Source of the DNA: Candidatus Legionella polyplacis
GTDB taxonomy: Bacteria; Pseudomonadota; Gammaproteobacteria; Legionellales; Legionellaceae
Length of the DNA stretch: 64,000 bases
Direction: 5' to 3'
Assembly (NCBI RefSeq): GCF_002776555.1
Contig: NZ_CP021497.1
Location: forward strand, 310,001-374,000
The notes under the pieces are model-generated. The model worked only from the letters and a program-made list of their open reading frames with translations. It did not search any database and was not told the DNA's origin. Each line of letters starts with the position of its first letter. The stretch's first letter is position 1. A program made the translations under genes and the position numbers. Below are positions 1 to 11,698 of the stretch, one piece after another.

Positions 1-2
1 AA

Positions 3-50
3 TTCTTTGTAGAAAAAATATATAACACAGTCCATACCTATCTCATATAA
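3..50 (+). CDS. Possible 3' end of acpP (partial, uncertain)
   Basis: An open frame enters from the left edge and stops at 48-50, ending in residues VEKIYNTVHTYLI. This loosely resembles the EKI-TVQ ending of acyl carrier protein, whose gene usually lies just upstream of fabF. Only about 15 residues are visible, so it could equally be a chance frame or another gene. The rest of the stretch up to 233 is AT-rich and holds no recognisable gene. Confidence 0.25.
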   Translation, partial: FFVEKIYNTVHTYLI

Positions 51-233
51 AACTTAACTATATATAAAAACATGAATTTTAATCAAGAATAATATTCTAA
101 ATACATTATTATTAATAATGTAAAAATAAAATTTATTGTACAATAAAATTAAATATTAATTTATGAGTAATTATTTGTATACTTATCAAATAAAATATTT
201 CTTTTTTTTAAAATTAACTAAAATATAATAATA

Positions 234-1463
234 ATGAAAAAAAGAGTTGTTGTAACAGGAATGGAAATAATTTCCTCTATTGGAATTGGAATCGAATCAT
301 TTTGGAAATCTGCAATAAAAGGAAAAAGTGGAATAAATCGCATTAAAAATTATGATCCAACTCCATATCCAACTCAAATTGCTGGAGAAATACAAGATTT
401 ACCTACAATAAATATTCCAAAATTCAAAAATAAAAAATATTACCCAAAAGTAACTAAATATGCTATTTACTGCACACAACAAGCTATTAAAACATCTAAT
501 CTAACTACAAAAGAACTTAATCACGCAGGAATATTCATCGGAACAAGCCTAGGAGGAATTCCTGAACTTGAATCTGCATATCAAACATTTTATAAAATAA
601 ATTGGAAAAAAATACCAGCATTAAGCATATTAAAGGGAATGCCTAACTCTATAGCAAATCATATAGCTATTTTATTCAATATCAAAGGAATCAACTCTAC
701 AACATCTAATGCCTGTATTTCTTCTGCAGAAGCTATAAAAAATGCTTATGAACAAATACTGCATGGAAATTTAAATATTGCTATATGCGGAGGATCTGAA
801 TCATTACTATGGGAAACGATAATGGCATCATGGTGTAAACTCCGAATTATGTCTACTCAAAATACAAATCCAAAAAAAGCATGCAAACCATTTGATATTA
901 ATCGAGACGGAATGGTAATCGCAGAAGGAGCAGGAATACTAATACTAGAAGAACTTAATCATGCAAAAACAAGAGGAGCAAAAATAATAGCTGAGATCAT
1001 TGGAATAGGAAGTTCATGTGATGCTTACCATATAACAATACCAAATTCTAAAGGACAAGAAAAAGCAATATCTAAAGCAATAAAAAATGCAAAAATCAAT
1101 ATATCTGATATACAATACATTCATGCACATGGAACAGGAACTAAACTAAATGATATTATAGAAACACAAACAATAAAAAATATTTTTGGAAACAAAGCTT
1201 ACGAAATACCAATCACTGCACAAAAATCAATGATTGGACATACAATTGGTGCATCAGGAGTAATGCAGATTATTGCAATCATTTTAAGTTTAAAAAATAA
1301 TATTCTACTTCCTACAATAAATTTGAATAACCCAGATCCAAAATGCGATCTAGATTACATACCTAATATAATAAGAAAAAAAAATATTCATATAGCATTA
1401 TCTAATCACTTTGCTTTCGGAGGATCAAATATCGCAATTATATTAAAAAAATATTGTAATTAA
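234..1463 (+). CDS. fabF: 3-oxoacyl-ACP synthase, KAS I/II family
   Basis: Beta-ketoacyl-ACP synthase that condenses malonyl-ACP with a growing acyl-ACP in cytosolic type II fatty-acid synthesis. The 409-residue length equals that of FabF. The Cys-His-His centre is visible: Cys161 in NACISS, His299 in HAHGTGT and His336 in KSMIGH, with the C-terminal glycine loop NHFAFGGSN. The His motif is HGTGT rather than the HGTST of E. coli FabF, so it may be a diverged paralogue or FabB. The start is the first ATG and has no clear Shine-Dalgarno. It lies on what appears to be the lagging strand and is rich in Lys, Asn and Ile. Confidence 0.85.
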   Translation: MKKRVVVTGMEIISSIGIGIESFWKSAIKGKSGINRIKNYDPTPYPTQIAGEIQDLPTINIPKFKNKKYYPKVTKYAIYCTQQAIKTSNLTTKELNHAGIFIGTSLGGIPELESAYQTFYKINWKKIPALSILKGMPNSIANHIAILFNIKGINSTTSNACISSAEAIKNAYEQILHGNLNIAICGGSESLLWETIMASWCKLRIMSTQNTNPKKACKPFDINRDGMVIAEGAGILILEELNHAKTRGAKIIAEIIGIGSSCDAYHITIPNSKGQEKAISKAIKNAKINISDIQYIHAHGTGTKLNDIIETQTIKNIFGNKAYEIPITAQKSMIGHTIGASGVMQIIAIILSLKNNILLPTINLNNPDPKCDLDYIPNIIRKKNIHIALSNHFAFGGSNIAIILKKYCN

Positions 1464-1490
1464 TTAATAAGCAAAAATAACAAGAATATT

Positions 1491-1518
1491 TTGACTAAAC
1501 TAATAAATTTATTATAAT
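1491..1518 (+). promoter_or_regulatory. Sigma70-type promoter for rpsP-trmD-rplS
   Basis: TTGACT at 1491-1496 and a perfect TATAAT at 1513-1518 are separated by 16 bp. They sit 75 bp upstream of the rpsP ATG and after the fabF stop. This is one of the best consensus promoters in the window and would give a leader of roughly 65 nt. Confidence 0.6.
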
Positions 1519-1592
1519 GTATAACGTACCTTATTTATATAAAATAAAATTACTATTTATAATAAAATTATATTTTTTAAATAGGAATAATT

Positions 1593-1850
1593 ATGCTTAT
1601 TATACGTCTAAAAAAAATTGGAACTAAAAAAAAATCATTCTATAAAATAATAGTAATAGAAAATAAAAATAAACAAAATGGAAAATATATAGAAAAAATA
1701 GGTTTTTTTAATTCACTAATTAATAATTATGACAAAAGACTGTATTTAAATATAGATCGTTTAAATTATTGGAAAAATATTGGAGCAAAACTATCTAAAC
1801 GAGTAAATTCTTTACTTAAAGAAAAACATAAAGCAGATAATAATTTATAA
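1593..1850 (+). CDS. rpsP: 30S ribosomal protein S16
   Basis: Small-subunit ribosomal protein needed for 30S assembly. The 85 residues match the family (82 in E. coli), with the typical N-terminus MLIIRLKKIGTKKKSFY and a GKYIEKIGFF segment where S16 has GRFIERVGFF. An AGGAA Shine-Dalgarno lies 6 nt before the ATG, and a near-consensus promoter lies at 1491-1518. It leads the classic rpsP-rimM-trmD-rplS operon, but rimM is absent between it and trmD. Confidence 0.95.
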   Translation: MLIIRLKKIGTKKKSFYKIIVIENKNKQNGKYIEKIGFFNSLINNYDKRLYLNIDRLNYWKNIGAKLSKRVNSLLKEKHKADNNL

Positions 1851-1965
1851 TACACTACACATATTTTTTTAAATATTAAAATAATATTTTTTACCTTAAT
1901 AAGAATAAAAACAACAATAACAAAAAAAATATTTCTTAATAAAAAACTAATTAAATTTTATTCCA

Positions 1966-2661
1966 ATGTTACATTTAAGTGTCATCACTATTATTCCAGA
2001 AATCTTTAATTCTTTAAATTATGGAATTATAGGTCAATCCATTAAAAAAAAATTAATAAAAATTAATTTTTGGAATCCAAGAGATTATACAAAAAACTCA
2101 AAACGAAGAATAGATGACAGACCATACGGAGGAGGTCCAGGAATGGTGATTATGTATGAACCAATTTATCAAGCAATAACACAAGCAAAAAAAAATATGC
2201 CAGCACCATATAAAAGTATATATTTAACTTCTCATGGAAAAAAAATAACACAATCCTATTTATTAAAAAATATAATTAACAATAATCAATCATTAATATT
2301 TATATCTGGAAGATATAAAGGTATTGATGAACGAATCATAATAAAACATGTTAATGAAGAATGGTCTATAGGAGACTTTATTATAAGTGGTGGTGAATTT
2401 GCAGCAATGGTCTTCATAGATGCTATTGTACGACTTATTCCTGGAACTTTAAATAATAAAGATTCCATAACCCAAGATTCTTTTTCTAATGGATTATTAG
2501 ATTATCCACATTATACAAGACCTATGAAAATAGATAATCTTAATGTTCCGTCAGTACTATTAAGTGGAAATCATCTAAAAATAAAAAAATGGAGAAAAGA
2601 AAAAAGTCTAAAAAACACTTTTTTAAAACGTCCAGATTTATTAGAACATAAATTAAAATAA
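1966..2661 (+). CDS. trmD: tRNA (guanine-N1)-methyltransferase
   Basis: Methylates G37 next to the anticodon of tRNAs for Leu, Pro and Arg, using S-adenosylmethionine, to prevent +1 frameshifting. SPOUT-knot motifs are visible: DDRPYGGGPGMV near residues 50-61, FISGRYKGIDER near 112-123, and SIGDFIISGGE. The C-terminal domain keeps DSFSNGLLDYPHYTRP. At 231 residues it is a little shorter than the usual 240-255. It sits 115 bp after rpsP, where rimM would normally be, and 82 bp before rplS. Confidence 0.95.
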   Translation: MLHLSVITIIPEIFNSLNYGIIGQSIKKKLIKINFWNPRDYTKNSKRRIDDRPYGGGPGMVIMYEPIYQAITQAKKNMPAPYKSIYLTSHGKKITQSYLLKNIINNNQSLIFISGRYKGIDERIIIKHVNEEWSIGDFIISGGEFAAMVFIDAIVRLIPGTLNNKDSITQDSFSNGLLDYPHYTRPMKIDNLNVPSVLLSGNHLKIKKWRKEKSLKNTFLKRPDLLEHKLK

Positions 2662-2743
2662 AATATAAATTTTCTTAAATTATCAAACTTAAAATAATAT
2701 AAATTATTAATTTATATTAAATTATATAGGAGATATATAAAAA

Positions 2744-3115
2744 ATGAATGATATTCTTAATCAAATTAACTATAATTCAATAAAAAATAAAAAAATCCCG
2801 AAATTTAATCCTGGAGATACAATAATAGTACAAATCGTAATTAATGAAAACGATAACAGAAAAAGATTACAAAATTTTGAAGGAGTAGTTATTGCAAAAA
2901 AAAATAGAGGATTAAATTCTTCTTTTACCATAAGAAAAATTTCTCATAACATAGGAGTAGAAAAAGTTTTACTAACATATAGTCCAATTATAAAAAATAT
3001 TTCAATAAAAAAACAAGGATTAGTAAAACGTGCAAAACTATATTATCTTCGATCTCTAAAAGGAAAATTAGCTAAAATCAGAGAAAAATTACCAAAAATT
3101 CATAAAAAATTATGA
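2744..3115 (+). CDS. rplS: 50S ribosomal protein L19
   Basis: Large-subunit protein at the interface between the 30S and 50S subunits. The 123 residues (115 in E. coli) contain the hallmark [22 protein letters not shown] and [16 protein letters not shown] segments. A TAGGAG Shine-Dalgarno lies about 10 nt before the ATG. It is the last gene of the rpsP operon and converges on atpC, with 125 bp between the two stops. Confidence 0.95.
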   Translation: MNDILNQINYNSIKNKKIPKFNPGDTIIVQIVINENDNRKRLQNFEGVVIAKKNRGLNSSFTIRKISHNIGVEKVLLTYSPIIKNISIKKQGLVKRAKLYYLRSLKGKLAKIREKLPKIHKKL

Positions 3116-3121
3116 CTTTGT

Positions 3122-3140
3122 AAGTAAAACTTTTTTACTT
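3122..3140. terminator. Weak hairpin between rplS and atpC
   Basis: An 8-bp perfect stem (3122-3129 with 3133-3140, loop of 3) lies 7 bp after the rplS stop, in the spacer between convergent genes. The stem has a single G-C pair and no clean T-run, so termination here is only plausible. Confidence 0.3.
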
Positions 3141-3240
3141 TATAAAAATATTTTTTACATTTTTATTCTGTGAACCATAAATAATAAATTCTTAAAATTA
3201 CTTATATTTAAAATATAAAATATTCTTTTATTAAATTACA

Positions 3241-3744
3241 CTATTTAATTCTAATAAATTTATCTGATTTATTGAAATTCATTATACTCATTCCAATTTT
3301 CAACATAGATAATTTTTTAACATCAAAACAATAATTCAATAAATTAACTACATCTTCATTTTTCATGTATTCATTTTTATTAATTTTATAAAAATTAATT
3401 ACACCTATATTCAAATCTAAACTCTCAATAAATCTTATATCATTTAATAAATCTTGTGTAAAATGTCGAAAACAATGATCTAAAATAGTATCAACCAAAA
3501 TAATTACACGATATGGTTGCACTTCAACTAATCCTCTCATAGAATCTAATATATATTCTTTTATATTCCCATTTGAAAAAAACAACTTAACTGTACTCCT
3601 ATTTTTAAGAATAGCCAATAAAGGATGATGACCCGGCATTATTCCTATATCTCCAAGAACACTTTTAATGACAACCATTTTAACTATTCCAGAAAAAATT
3701 TCTTTTTCAGTACTTATCAAACTAAACTTAATATCTTTTTTCAT
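3241..3744 (-). CDS. atpC: ATP synthase F1 subunit epsilon
   Basis: Epsilon subunit of the F1 central stalk, which couples gamma rotation to Fo and can inhibit ATP hydrolysis. The N-terminal beta-sandwich is clear, with FSLISTEKEIFSG, GDIGIMPGHHPLLA and MRGLVEVQPYRV. After about residue 88 the C-terminal helical part is highly diverged and the protein reaches 167 residues, against about 139 in E. coli. It is last in the atpIBEFHAGDC operon, 15 bp after atpD. Confidence 0.9.
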   Translation of the reverse strand: MKKDIKFSLISTEKEIFSGIVKMVVIKSVLGDIGIMPGHHPLLAILKNRSTVKLFFSNGNIKEYILDSMRGLVEVQPYRVIILVDTILDHCFRHFTQDLLNDIRFIESLDLNIGVINFYKINKNEYMKNEDVVNLLNYCFDVKKLSMLKIGMSIMNFNKSDKFIRIK

Positions 3745-3759
3745 AAAAATTATGATATA

Positions 3760-5157
<1,398 letters not shown>

Positions 5158-6027
5158 TTAATTTACCCCACACATAATCTCTGCTAATTCCTGTGTAATT
5201 GAAGATTGCCTAATCTTATTAAATTTTAATTGAATATCCTTAAGAATATTAAGAGTATTATCTGTTGCGCTTTTCATAGAAAATCTTCTAAAAACCTGTT
5301 CACAAGCAATATTTTCAATCAAACCTTGATATATTTGACAATATATATAATTTTCTAACAAAGTATCTAATACAATTTTTGAATTAGGCTCATATAAATA
5401 AGTCCATAATTTACTGTTATATTGCCTCTTATTTTTATTCGAATTCAATAATGGCAAAACTCTTTTTAAACAAATTTTAGATGATACATTATTAATATAT
5501 GTGTTATATAACATATAGACTGAATCTATCTCCTTACTACGGAATATATCAACCACAATATCAATAAAACTAAATATATCCTCAATTCTTAAAGATTCCT
5601 CTAAATAATCAAATACAGCTATTACCTTATAGTTTAATTGATTAAAAAAATTACAACCTTTCTTCCCAACTATAAAAATAGAAACATCTTTATTACTATT
5701 AATCCATAATTTAATTCTATCAATAGCATTTCTTAATAAACTATTATTTAATCCACCACATAAACCTTTACTTGTTGTTAAGATAATCAAACCTATATTA
5801 TTCTCTAAATATTTTATTTTTTTTAAAAAAATACTTTTATAATCTAAGCATATATTAAGGATATTTACGATAATACTATTAATACTATCAAAGTATTGTT
5901 TAAAATTAACCATCCTTTCTTTTGTTTTTTTCATTTTACTGATGGAAACCATTTCCATCGCTTTTGTTATTTTTTGTATTCTTTTAATACTAGAAATTTG
6001 ATCTTTAATACTTTTTATTCTATCCAT
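5158..6027 (-). CDS. atpG: ATP synthase F1 subunit gamma
   Basis: Central rotating shaft of F1. The conserved N-terminal helix is clear (RIKSIKDQISSIKRIQKITKAMEMV, residues 3-27), as are TTSKGLCGGLN near residue 90 and the C-terminal helix with SITQELAEI. Length is 289 residues (287 in E. coli). The middle is diverged and rich in Ile, Asn and Lys. It lies between atpA and atpD in the usual order. Confidence 0.95.
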   Translation of the reverse strand: MDRIKSIKDQISSIKRIQKITKAMEMVSISKMKKTKERMVNFKQYFDSINSIIVNILNICLDYKSIFLKKIKYLENNIGLIILTTSKGLCGGLNNSLLRNAIDRIKLWINSNKDVSIFIVGKKGCNFFNQLNYKVIAVFDYLEESLRIEDIFSFIDIVVDIFRSKEIDSVYMLYNTYINNVSSKICLKRVLPLLNSNKNKRQYNSKLWTYLYEPNSKIVLDTLLENYIYCQIYQGLIENIACEQVFRRFSMKSATDNTLNILKDIQLKFNKIRQSSITQELAEIMCGVN

Positions 6028-6113
6028 AAAACTCTATTTTTAACTATGTCAAAAACTATATACTTATTTTTTTATTAATCAACACATTAAAACTTCATTA
6101 TATAATAAAACAT

Positions 6114-7679
6114 TTAATTTAAATTGGTTAAATATTCTTTTTTAAATCCTAAAATAATATCTATCATTTTCGATAATACATTCTCTGAATATAATGCTTC
6201 TTTATTTACTTCTTGTATAAACTGTTTATAATTTATTTTTGAATAATCATATAAATTTTTCTCAAAAATATTAATCTTATCTATAGGAATATCATCAAGA
6301 TATCCTTTATCTAAGGCAATAATAGATATAGAAATTTCAAAAACAGAAACAGGAGAATATTTCTTTTGTCTTAATAATTCCATAACTCTTTTTCCTCTAT
6401 CTAATTGCATTAAAGTCATTTTATCTAAATCAGAAGAAAATTGAGAAAAAGCTTCCAACTCATGATATTGAGCTAAAGATAACCTTATATTTCCACTCAA
6501 TTTTTTAATTATATCAGTTTGAGCAGAACTCCCAACACGAGAAACAGAAAGACCAGAATTCACTGCTGGCCTTATACCAGAATTAAATAAATCTGAATCA
6601 AGAAATATTTGACCATCTGTTATAGATATAACATTTGTTGGAACAAATGAAGAAACGTCACCAGACTGAGTTTCAATTATAGGAAAAGCTGTCAATGATC
6701 CAGTTTGCCCTCTTATCTTTCCATTTGTTAATTTTTCTACTTCTTCTTCTCTAATTCTTGCAGAACGCTCTAACAATCTAGAATGAAGATAAAAAATATC
6801 ACCAGGATAAGCCTCTCTACCAGGTGACCTTCTTAATAATAACGAAATTTGTCGATAAGCCCATGCTTGTCTTGTTAAATCATCATATATAATTATGGCA
6901 TCTTCACCATTTTCCATAAAAAACTCACCCATCGAACAAGCAGAATATGGAGAAATAAATTGTAAAGATGCTGAATCTGAAGCAGAAGCTACAACAAATA
7001 TTGTATGCTTCATAGCATCATTTTTTTCTAAAATTTTTACATTTGATATAACCGAAGAAAGTTTTTGACCAATAGCTACATAAATACATTTTATTCCAGT
7101 ATTTTTTTGATTAATAATAATATCCATCGCAATAGTTGTTTTTCCTGTCTGTCTATCACCAATAATTAATTCTCTTTGCCCTCTTCCAACCGGAGTCATA
7201 ATATCTATAGATTTCAAACCAGTATGTACAGGTTGGGAAATAGATTTTCTAGAAATTAATTTAGGAGCATCTCTTTCTATAGGAAGCATTTTATCAAAAT
7301 GAATCGTACCTTTTCCATCAATTGGAATTCCTAATGGATTAACAATACGCCCAAGAAAATTATAACCAACAGGAATTTCTAAATAATTACCTGTACAACG
7401 AACTTTTTGACCTTCAGATAATCGTAAATATTCACCTAAAATAATAGCATTAACATAAGTATCATTAAAGCCTAAAACTAAACCAAAAATATCATTTTGA
7501 TAAAAATAAATCATCTCTCCCAAAAATACATCAGAAAGACCACTAATTTCAACTATACCATCTTTTACACTAATAACAGTACCTTCATTTCTCATTTCAT
7601 AAGAAATATCTAATTCTTCTATTCTTTTTTTTAAAGCATCACTTATTTCCATTTCACTCAAATTAATATTTTTTAACAT
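6114..7679 (-). CDS. atpA: ATP synthase F1 subunit alpha
   Basis: Regulatory nucleotide-binding subunit of F1. The P-loop GDRQTGKT is at residues 174-181. [26 protein letters not shown] and the arginine-finger region [11 protein letters not shown] are all present. The 521 residues include about 8 more at the N-terminus than E. coli (513). A GAAGGTAG Shine-Dalgarno precedes the ATG. It is fully intact, unlike several non-operon genes in the window. Confidence 0.97.
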   Translation of the reverse strand: MLKNINLSEMEISDALKKRIEELDISYEMRNEGTVISVKDGIVEISGLSDVFLGEMIYFYQNDIFGLVLGFNDTYVNAIILGEYLRLSEGQKVRCTGNYLEIPVGYNFLGRIVNPLGIPIDGKGTIHFDKMLPIERDAPKLISRKSISQPVHTGLKSIDIMTPVGRGQRELIIGDRQTGKTTIAMDIIINQKNTGIKCIYVAIGQKLSSVISNVKILEKNDAMKHTIFVVASASDSASLQFISPYSACSMGEFFMENGEDAIIIYDDLTRQAWAYRQISLLLRRSPGREAYPGDIFYLHSRLLERSARIREEEVEKLTNGKIRGQTGSLTAFPIIETQSGDVSSFVPTNVISITDGQIFLDSDLFNSGIRPAVNSGLSVSRVGSSAQTDIIKKLSGNIRLSLAQYHELEAFSQFSSDLDKMTLMQLDRGKRVMELLRQKKYSPVSVFEISISIIALDKGYLDDIPIDKINIFEKNLYDYSKINYKQFIQEVNKEALYSENVLSKMIDIILGFKKEYLTNLN

Positions 7680-7694
7680 AAATTCTACCTTCTA

Positions 7695-8240
7695 TCATCC
7701 AGTTAAATTTACTTTTAACTTTTCTAATTTTCTTTTTATTGAATTATCAATAACAAGATCACCAATAATTAAAATTACACCACCTAAAATTGATTTATCT
7801 ATTAATAACTCTAATTTAATCTCAGAATTTAATTTTTTATTGAGAACATTAATCAACTTTTTTTTATACGAAATTGATAATTTTAAAAAAGTCACTACAT
7901 GAACTATAGTTATATTTTTTGTTTCATAATATGTGAAACTAAAATCTCGATAAATTTCAAATAAAAATAAAAAATGTCCATTACCAATTAAAACATCCAA
8001 GAATTTTTCTAATATATTTTTATCCTTAAAATCATTAAACATATCTAACATTAAAAGATTTTTTTGTTGATTAACAGTTAAATTATACTTTTTAACTAAA
8101 CTAACTACCTCCGTATTCAACACAATTTTTGCAAAAAACTTTAAAATATTTAACCAACCAACCACAGTTCTATTTTTTATAGAATAAGCAAAAATCGTTT
8201 CTACATAAATTTTTCTCAAATTTTTATTAAAAATAATCAT
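7695..8240 (-). CDS. atpH: ATP synthase F1 subunit delta
   Basis: Peripheral-stalk subunit that ties F1 to subunit b. The 181 residues (177 in E. coli) are highly diverged. The C-terminal signature KLNSEIKLELLIDKSILGGVILIIGDLVIDNSIK is recognisable as the delta family's IDKSLIGGVVI-GD--ID-S motif (pieces at about residues 137-170). It starts 2 bp after the atpF stop, so the two are probably translationally coupled. The assignment rests on this motif plus position. Confidence 0.9.
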   Translation of the reverse strand: MIIFNKNLRKIYVETIFAYSIKNRTVVGWLNILKFFAKIVLNTEVVSLVKKYNLTVNQQKNLLMLDMFNDFKDKNILEKFLDVLIGNGHFLFLFEIYRDFSFTYYETKNITIVHVVTFLKLSISYKKKLINVLNKKLNSEIKLELLIDKSILGGVILIIGDLVIDNSIKRKLEKLKVNLTG

Positions 8241-8242
8241 TT

Positions 8243-8719
8243 TTAAATTTTTTTAATTAAAGAATTTAATAAATCTTCATGATCCTTTTTATTGATTTCT
8301 CTAGATATAATTTTTTCTACAGCTAAAATAACAAAAGAACCAAAATTTTTTCTTAATTCATTTTTAACATTGGTAACTTCCTTATCTAGATATTCTTTTG
8401 CACTTTTTATGTATTGATTTGCTTCATTTTTAGCATCTTTTTTTGCCTTTTCAATTAAATAAAAAGCTTTTTCATTAGCTTTATTAATAATAATATTAGA
8501 CATCTCTTTTGCTTTTTCTAATTCTAAAATCATTTGATCTTTCATAAAACTCCATTCTTTTTTATTATTTTCAGCCTCAGAAAAATCTTTAATTATTTTA
8601 TTTTTTCTTTCCTCAATAATCTTCTCTAATGGAGGCCAAATAAACTTCATCATAAACCAAACAAATAAAATAAAAACAAAGATCTGAATAAAAAAAGTTA
8701 AATTAATATCCAATTTCAT
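8243..8719 (-). CDS. atpF: ATP synthase Fo subunit b
   Basis: Membrane-anchored stator. One N-terminal transmembrane helix (about residues 5-25) ends in the conserved MMKFIWPPL motif and is followed by a long charged coiled coil. Length is 158 residues (156 in E. coli). The ATG directly follows an AGAGGG sequence, which is closer than the usual Shine-Dalgarno spacing. A TTG at codon 3 would be better spaced, but ATG gives the standard N-terminus. Confidence 0.95.
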   Translation of the reverse strand: MKLDINLTFFIQIFVFILFVWFMMKFIWPPLEKIIEERKNKIIKDFSEAENNKKEWSFMKDQMILELEKAKEMSNIIINKANEKAFYLIEKAKKDAKNEANQYIKSAKEYLDKEVTNVKNELRKNFGSFVILAVEKIISREINKKDHEDLLNSLIKKI

Positions 8720-8829
8720 CCCTCTTTTTTGTATTTAATATAAATAAATTTTTCTACAAAACACTAAAATTATTACCTTAATCTTATTAAAATAAATAAT
8801 AAACTATTTACATACACTATATATGTGTT

Positions 8830-9126
<297 letters not shown>

Positions 9127-9204
9127 TTATCCTCCAACATATTTAATATCATTAAAATATAATATCATATTTTCACTACATAAATTTAACAAATTATTCT
9201 TTTA

Positions 9205-10032
<828 letters not shown>

Positions 10033-10113
10033 CTAACTCCCCTAATCTAGAATTTATTTCCTAAAATTAAAATAAATATTATTAACTAATACTTCTATAA
10101 AAGTACTACATAT

Positions 10114-10479
10114 TTATATATATACACTATTAAAATATAAAAACAATCCAATAACCCATAAGATTAATAATATATATAAAAAAAAAACTAAAAAATTAAT
10201 CTTTATTAAATAAAAAATTAAAATAAATATAACAACACTAAATAAAATTTTTAATATTTCTCCAAAATAAAATTTTCTTAAAGTAAACTTATTAAAATTA
10301 TTTAAAAAATAAAATACAAATAATAAAAAAGGAAAAATCGTACTTAACCCACTTAATAAAACAGTTACCATTTCATTTATTGTAAAAATATACCTAAACA
10401 CAACAGAAAATATTATTGTATTAATAATTTGAAATATAATAATACACCAAATTAAATAATAAATTTTTAATCGATCCAT
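10114..10479 (-). CDS. atpI: ATP synthase subunit I (AtpI-like)
   Basis: A 121-residue protein with four hydrophobic segments (about 8-30, 35-60, 73-95, 98-118) at the head of the atp operon, the normal place of atpI. Family AtpI assists assembly of the c-ring. Sequence identity is too low to see clear motifs, so the call depends on topology, length and position. No Shine-Dalgarno is evident. Confidence 0.75.
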   Translation of the reverse strand: MDRLKIYYLIWCIIIFQIINTIIFSVVFRYIFTINEMVTVLLSGLSTIFPFLLFVFYFLNNFNKFTLRKFYFGEILKILFSVVIFILIFYLIKINFLVFFLYILLILWVIGLFLYFNSVYI

Positions 10480-10905
10480 ATTAATACAATATATATCAAT
10501 ATTTAAAAAAATTAAACGTTATAAAAATATAAATTAAAATTTCTATTTTTAATAGAAAAATATAATAATATTATCAAACTAAATTTAATTTATTAAAACT
10601 AAATATTTCACATAAAATATAATAAATATTTAAAAAATATAAAAATTACATAAAAAATACAATTAATTAAACTATAAATAATATAACAAATTTTAAATTT
10701 AAAATTTATTTTTTTCCAAATTTAATTTTAATAACAACTTTATCTATATAAACAATAAATAAAATATGAATATTTTTTTCACAAAACTTATTAAATTTTT
10801 TATTATTTTCAATAAAAATAAAAAAAATTAAATTTTTACTATTCAATAATAAAATATAATATTAAATATTAAATTTTAAAATTAATTAAAAAATAACAAA
10901 TACTA
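10480..10905. other. Gene-free spacer between atpI and rsmI
   Basis: This 426-bp, almost pure A/T spacer separates two divergent genes, so it should hold the atp operon promoter (minus strand) and the rsmI promoter (plus strand). I could not pick out convincing -35/-10 pairs. It contains an 8-bp hairpin at 10540-10558, about 60 bp upstream of atpI, and a perfect 20-bp palindrome at 10688-10707. Both are A/T-only or nearly so. Confidence 0.6.
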
Positions 10906-11607
10906 ATGCTTAATAAAATTGGAAAATTATATATAGTTGCAACACCAATAGGAAATCGTGATGATATCAGTCTACGAGCTATAAAAATTCTTAAAAAAGT
11001 TAATTACATTTTATCAGAAAATACTAAATATTCTTATTATTTCCTTAAATCACTGAATATAATAAAACCATTAATTTCATTTCATATTTTTAACGAAAAT
11101 AAAATTAGCAATCATATTATAAATAAATTAAAAAATGGAAAATCATTTGCATTAATCAGTAATGCTGGAACACCATTAATTAATGATCCAGGATTTCCTT
11201 TAGTGAAAAAAGCACGAAAAGAAAACATTCCTGTTATACCCATTCCTGGAGCATGCGCTCTAATTGCAGCAATATGCTCCTCCGGAATACCATGCAACAC
11301 ATTCTTTTTTACTGGATTTTTATCTTCCAACACTAATAATAGAAAAAAACAACTTAAATATATAAAATATAAAAAAGAAACAACTATTATATATGAAACC
11401 AAACATAAAATTATAAAATCAATAAACAATATAAATGAAATATATGGAATACAATATAAATATGTTATTTTTAAAGAAATAACTAAATCCTTTGAAACTT
11501 TCATATTTGACACTGGAGACAAAATAAAATCTTGGATTTTATCAAATCACTCCAATAAAAAAGGAGAATTTATAATCATTTTGCCAAAAATATATTATAA
11601 AAAATAA
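10906..11607 (+). CDS. rsmI: 16S rRNA 2'-O-ribose methyltransferase (C1402)
   Basis: SAM-dependent tetrapyrrole-methylase-fold enzyme that modifies C1402 in the ribosomal P site. The signature LYIVATPIGNRDDISLRA starts at residue 8. SNAGTPLINDPGFPLV, PIPGACALIAAICSSGIP and FFFTGFLSS follow in the right order. At 233 residues it is about 50 shorter than E. coli RsmI (286), having lost the C-terminal end. The catalytic fold looks complete. Confidence 0.93.
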   Translation: MLNKIGKLYIVATPIGNRDDISLRAIKILKKVNYILSENTKYSYYFLKSLNIIKPLISFHIFNENKISNHIINKLKNGKSFALISNAGTPLINDPGFPLVKKARKENIPVIPIPGACALIAAICSSGIPCNTFFFTGFLSSNTNNRKKQLKYIKYKKETTIIYETKHKIIKSINNINEIYGIQYKYVIFKEITKSFETFIFDTGDKIKSWILSNHSNKKGEFIIILPKIYYKK

Positions 11608-11698
11608 CCACATAAAATTATACAAAAATATGTTACTACTAAATAGTATATATTTAAAAAATGCAAGTTAAACATAAATTATTTTAAAAATATAAACT

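Noticed and set aside
10688..10707. Perfect 20-bp A/T palindrome
   Set aside because: Composed only of A and T in a nearly pure A/T spacer, so chance is a fair explanation without conservation data.
11112..11522. 136-codon open frame on the minus strand
   Set aside because: It lies wholly opposite rsmI, whose motifs are clear, and its translation shows no family features.
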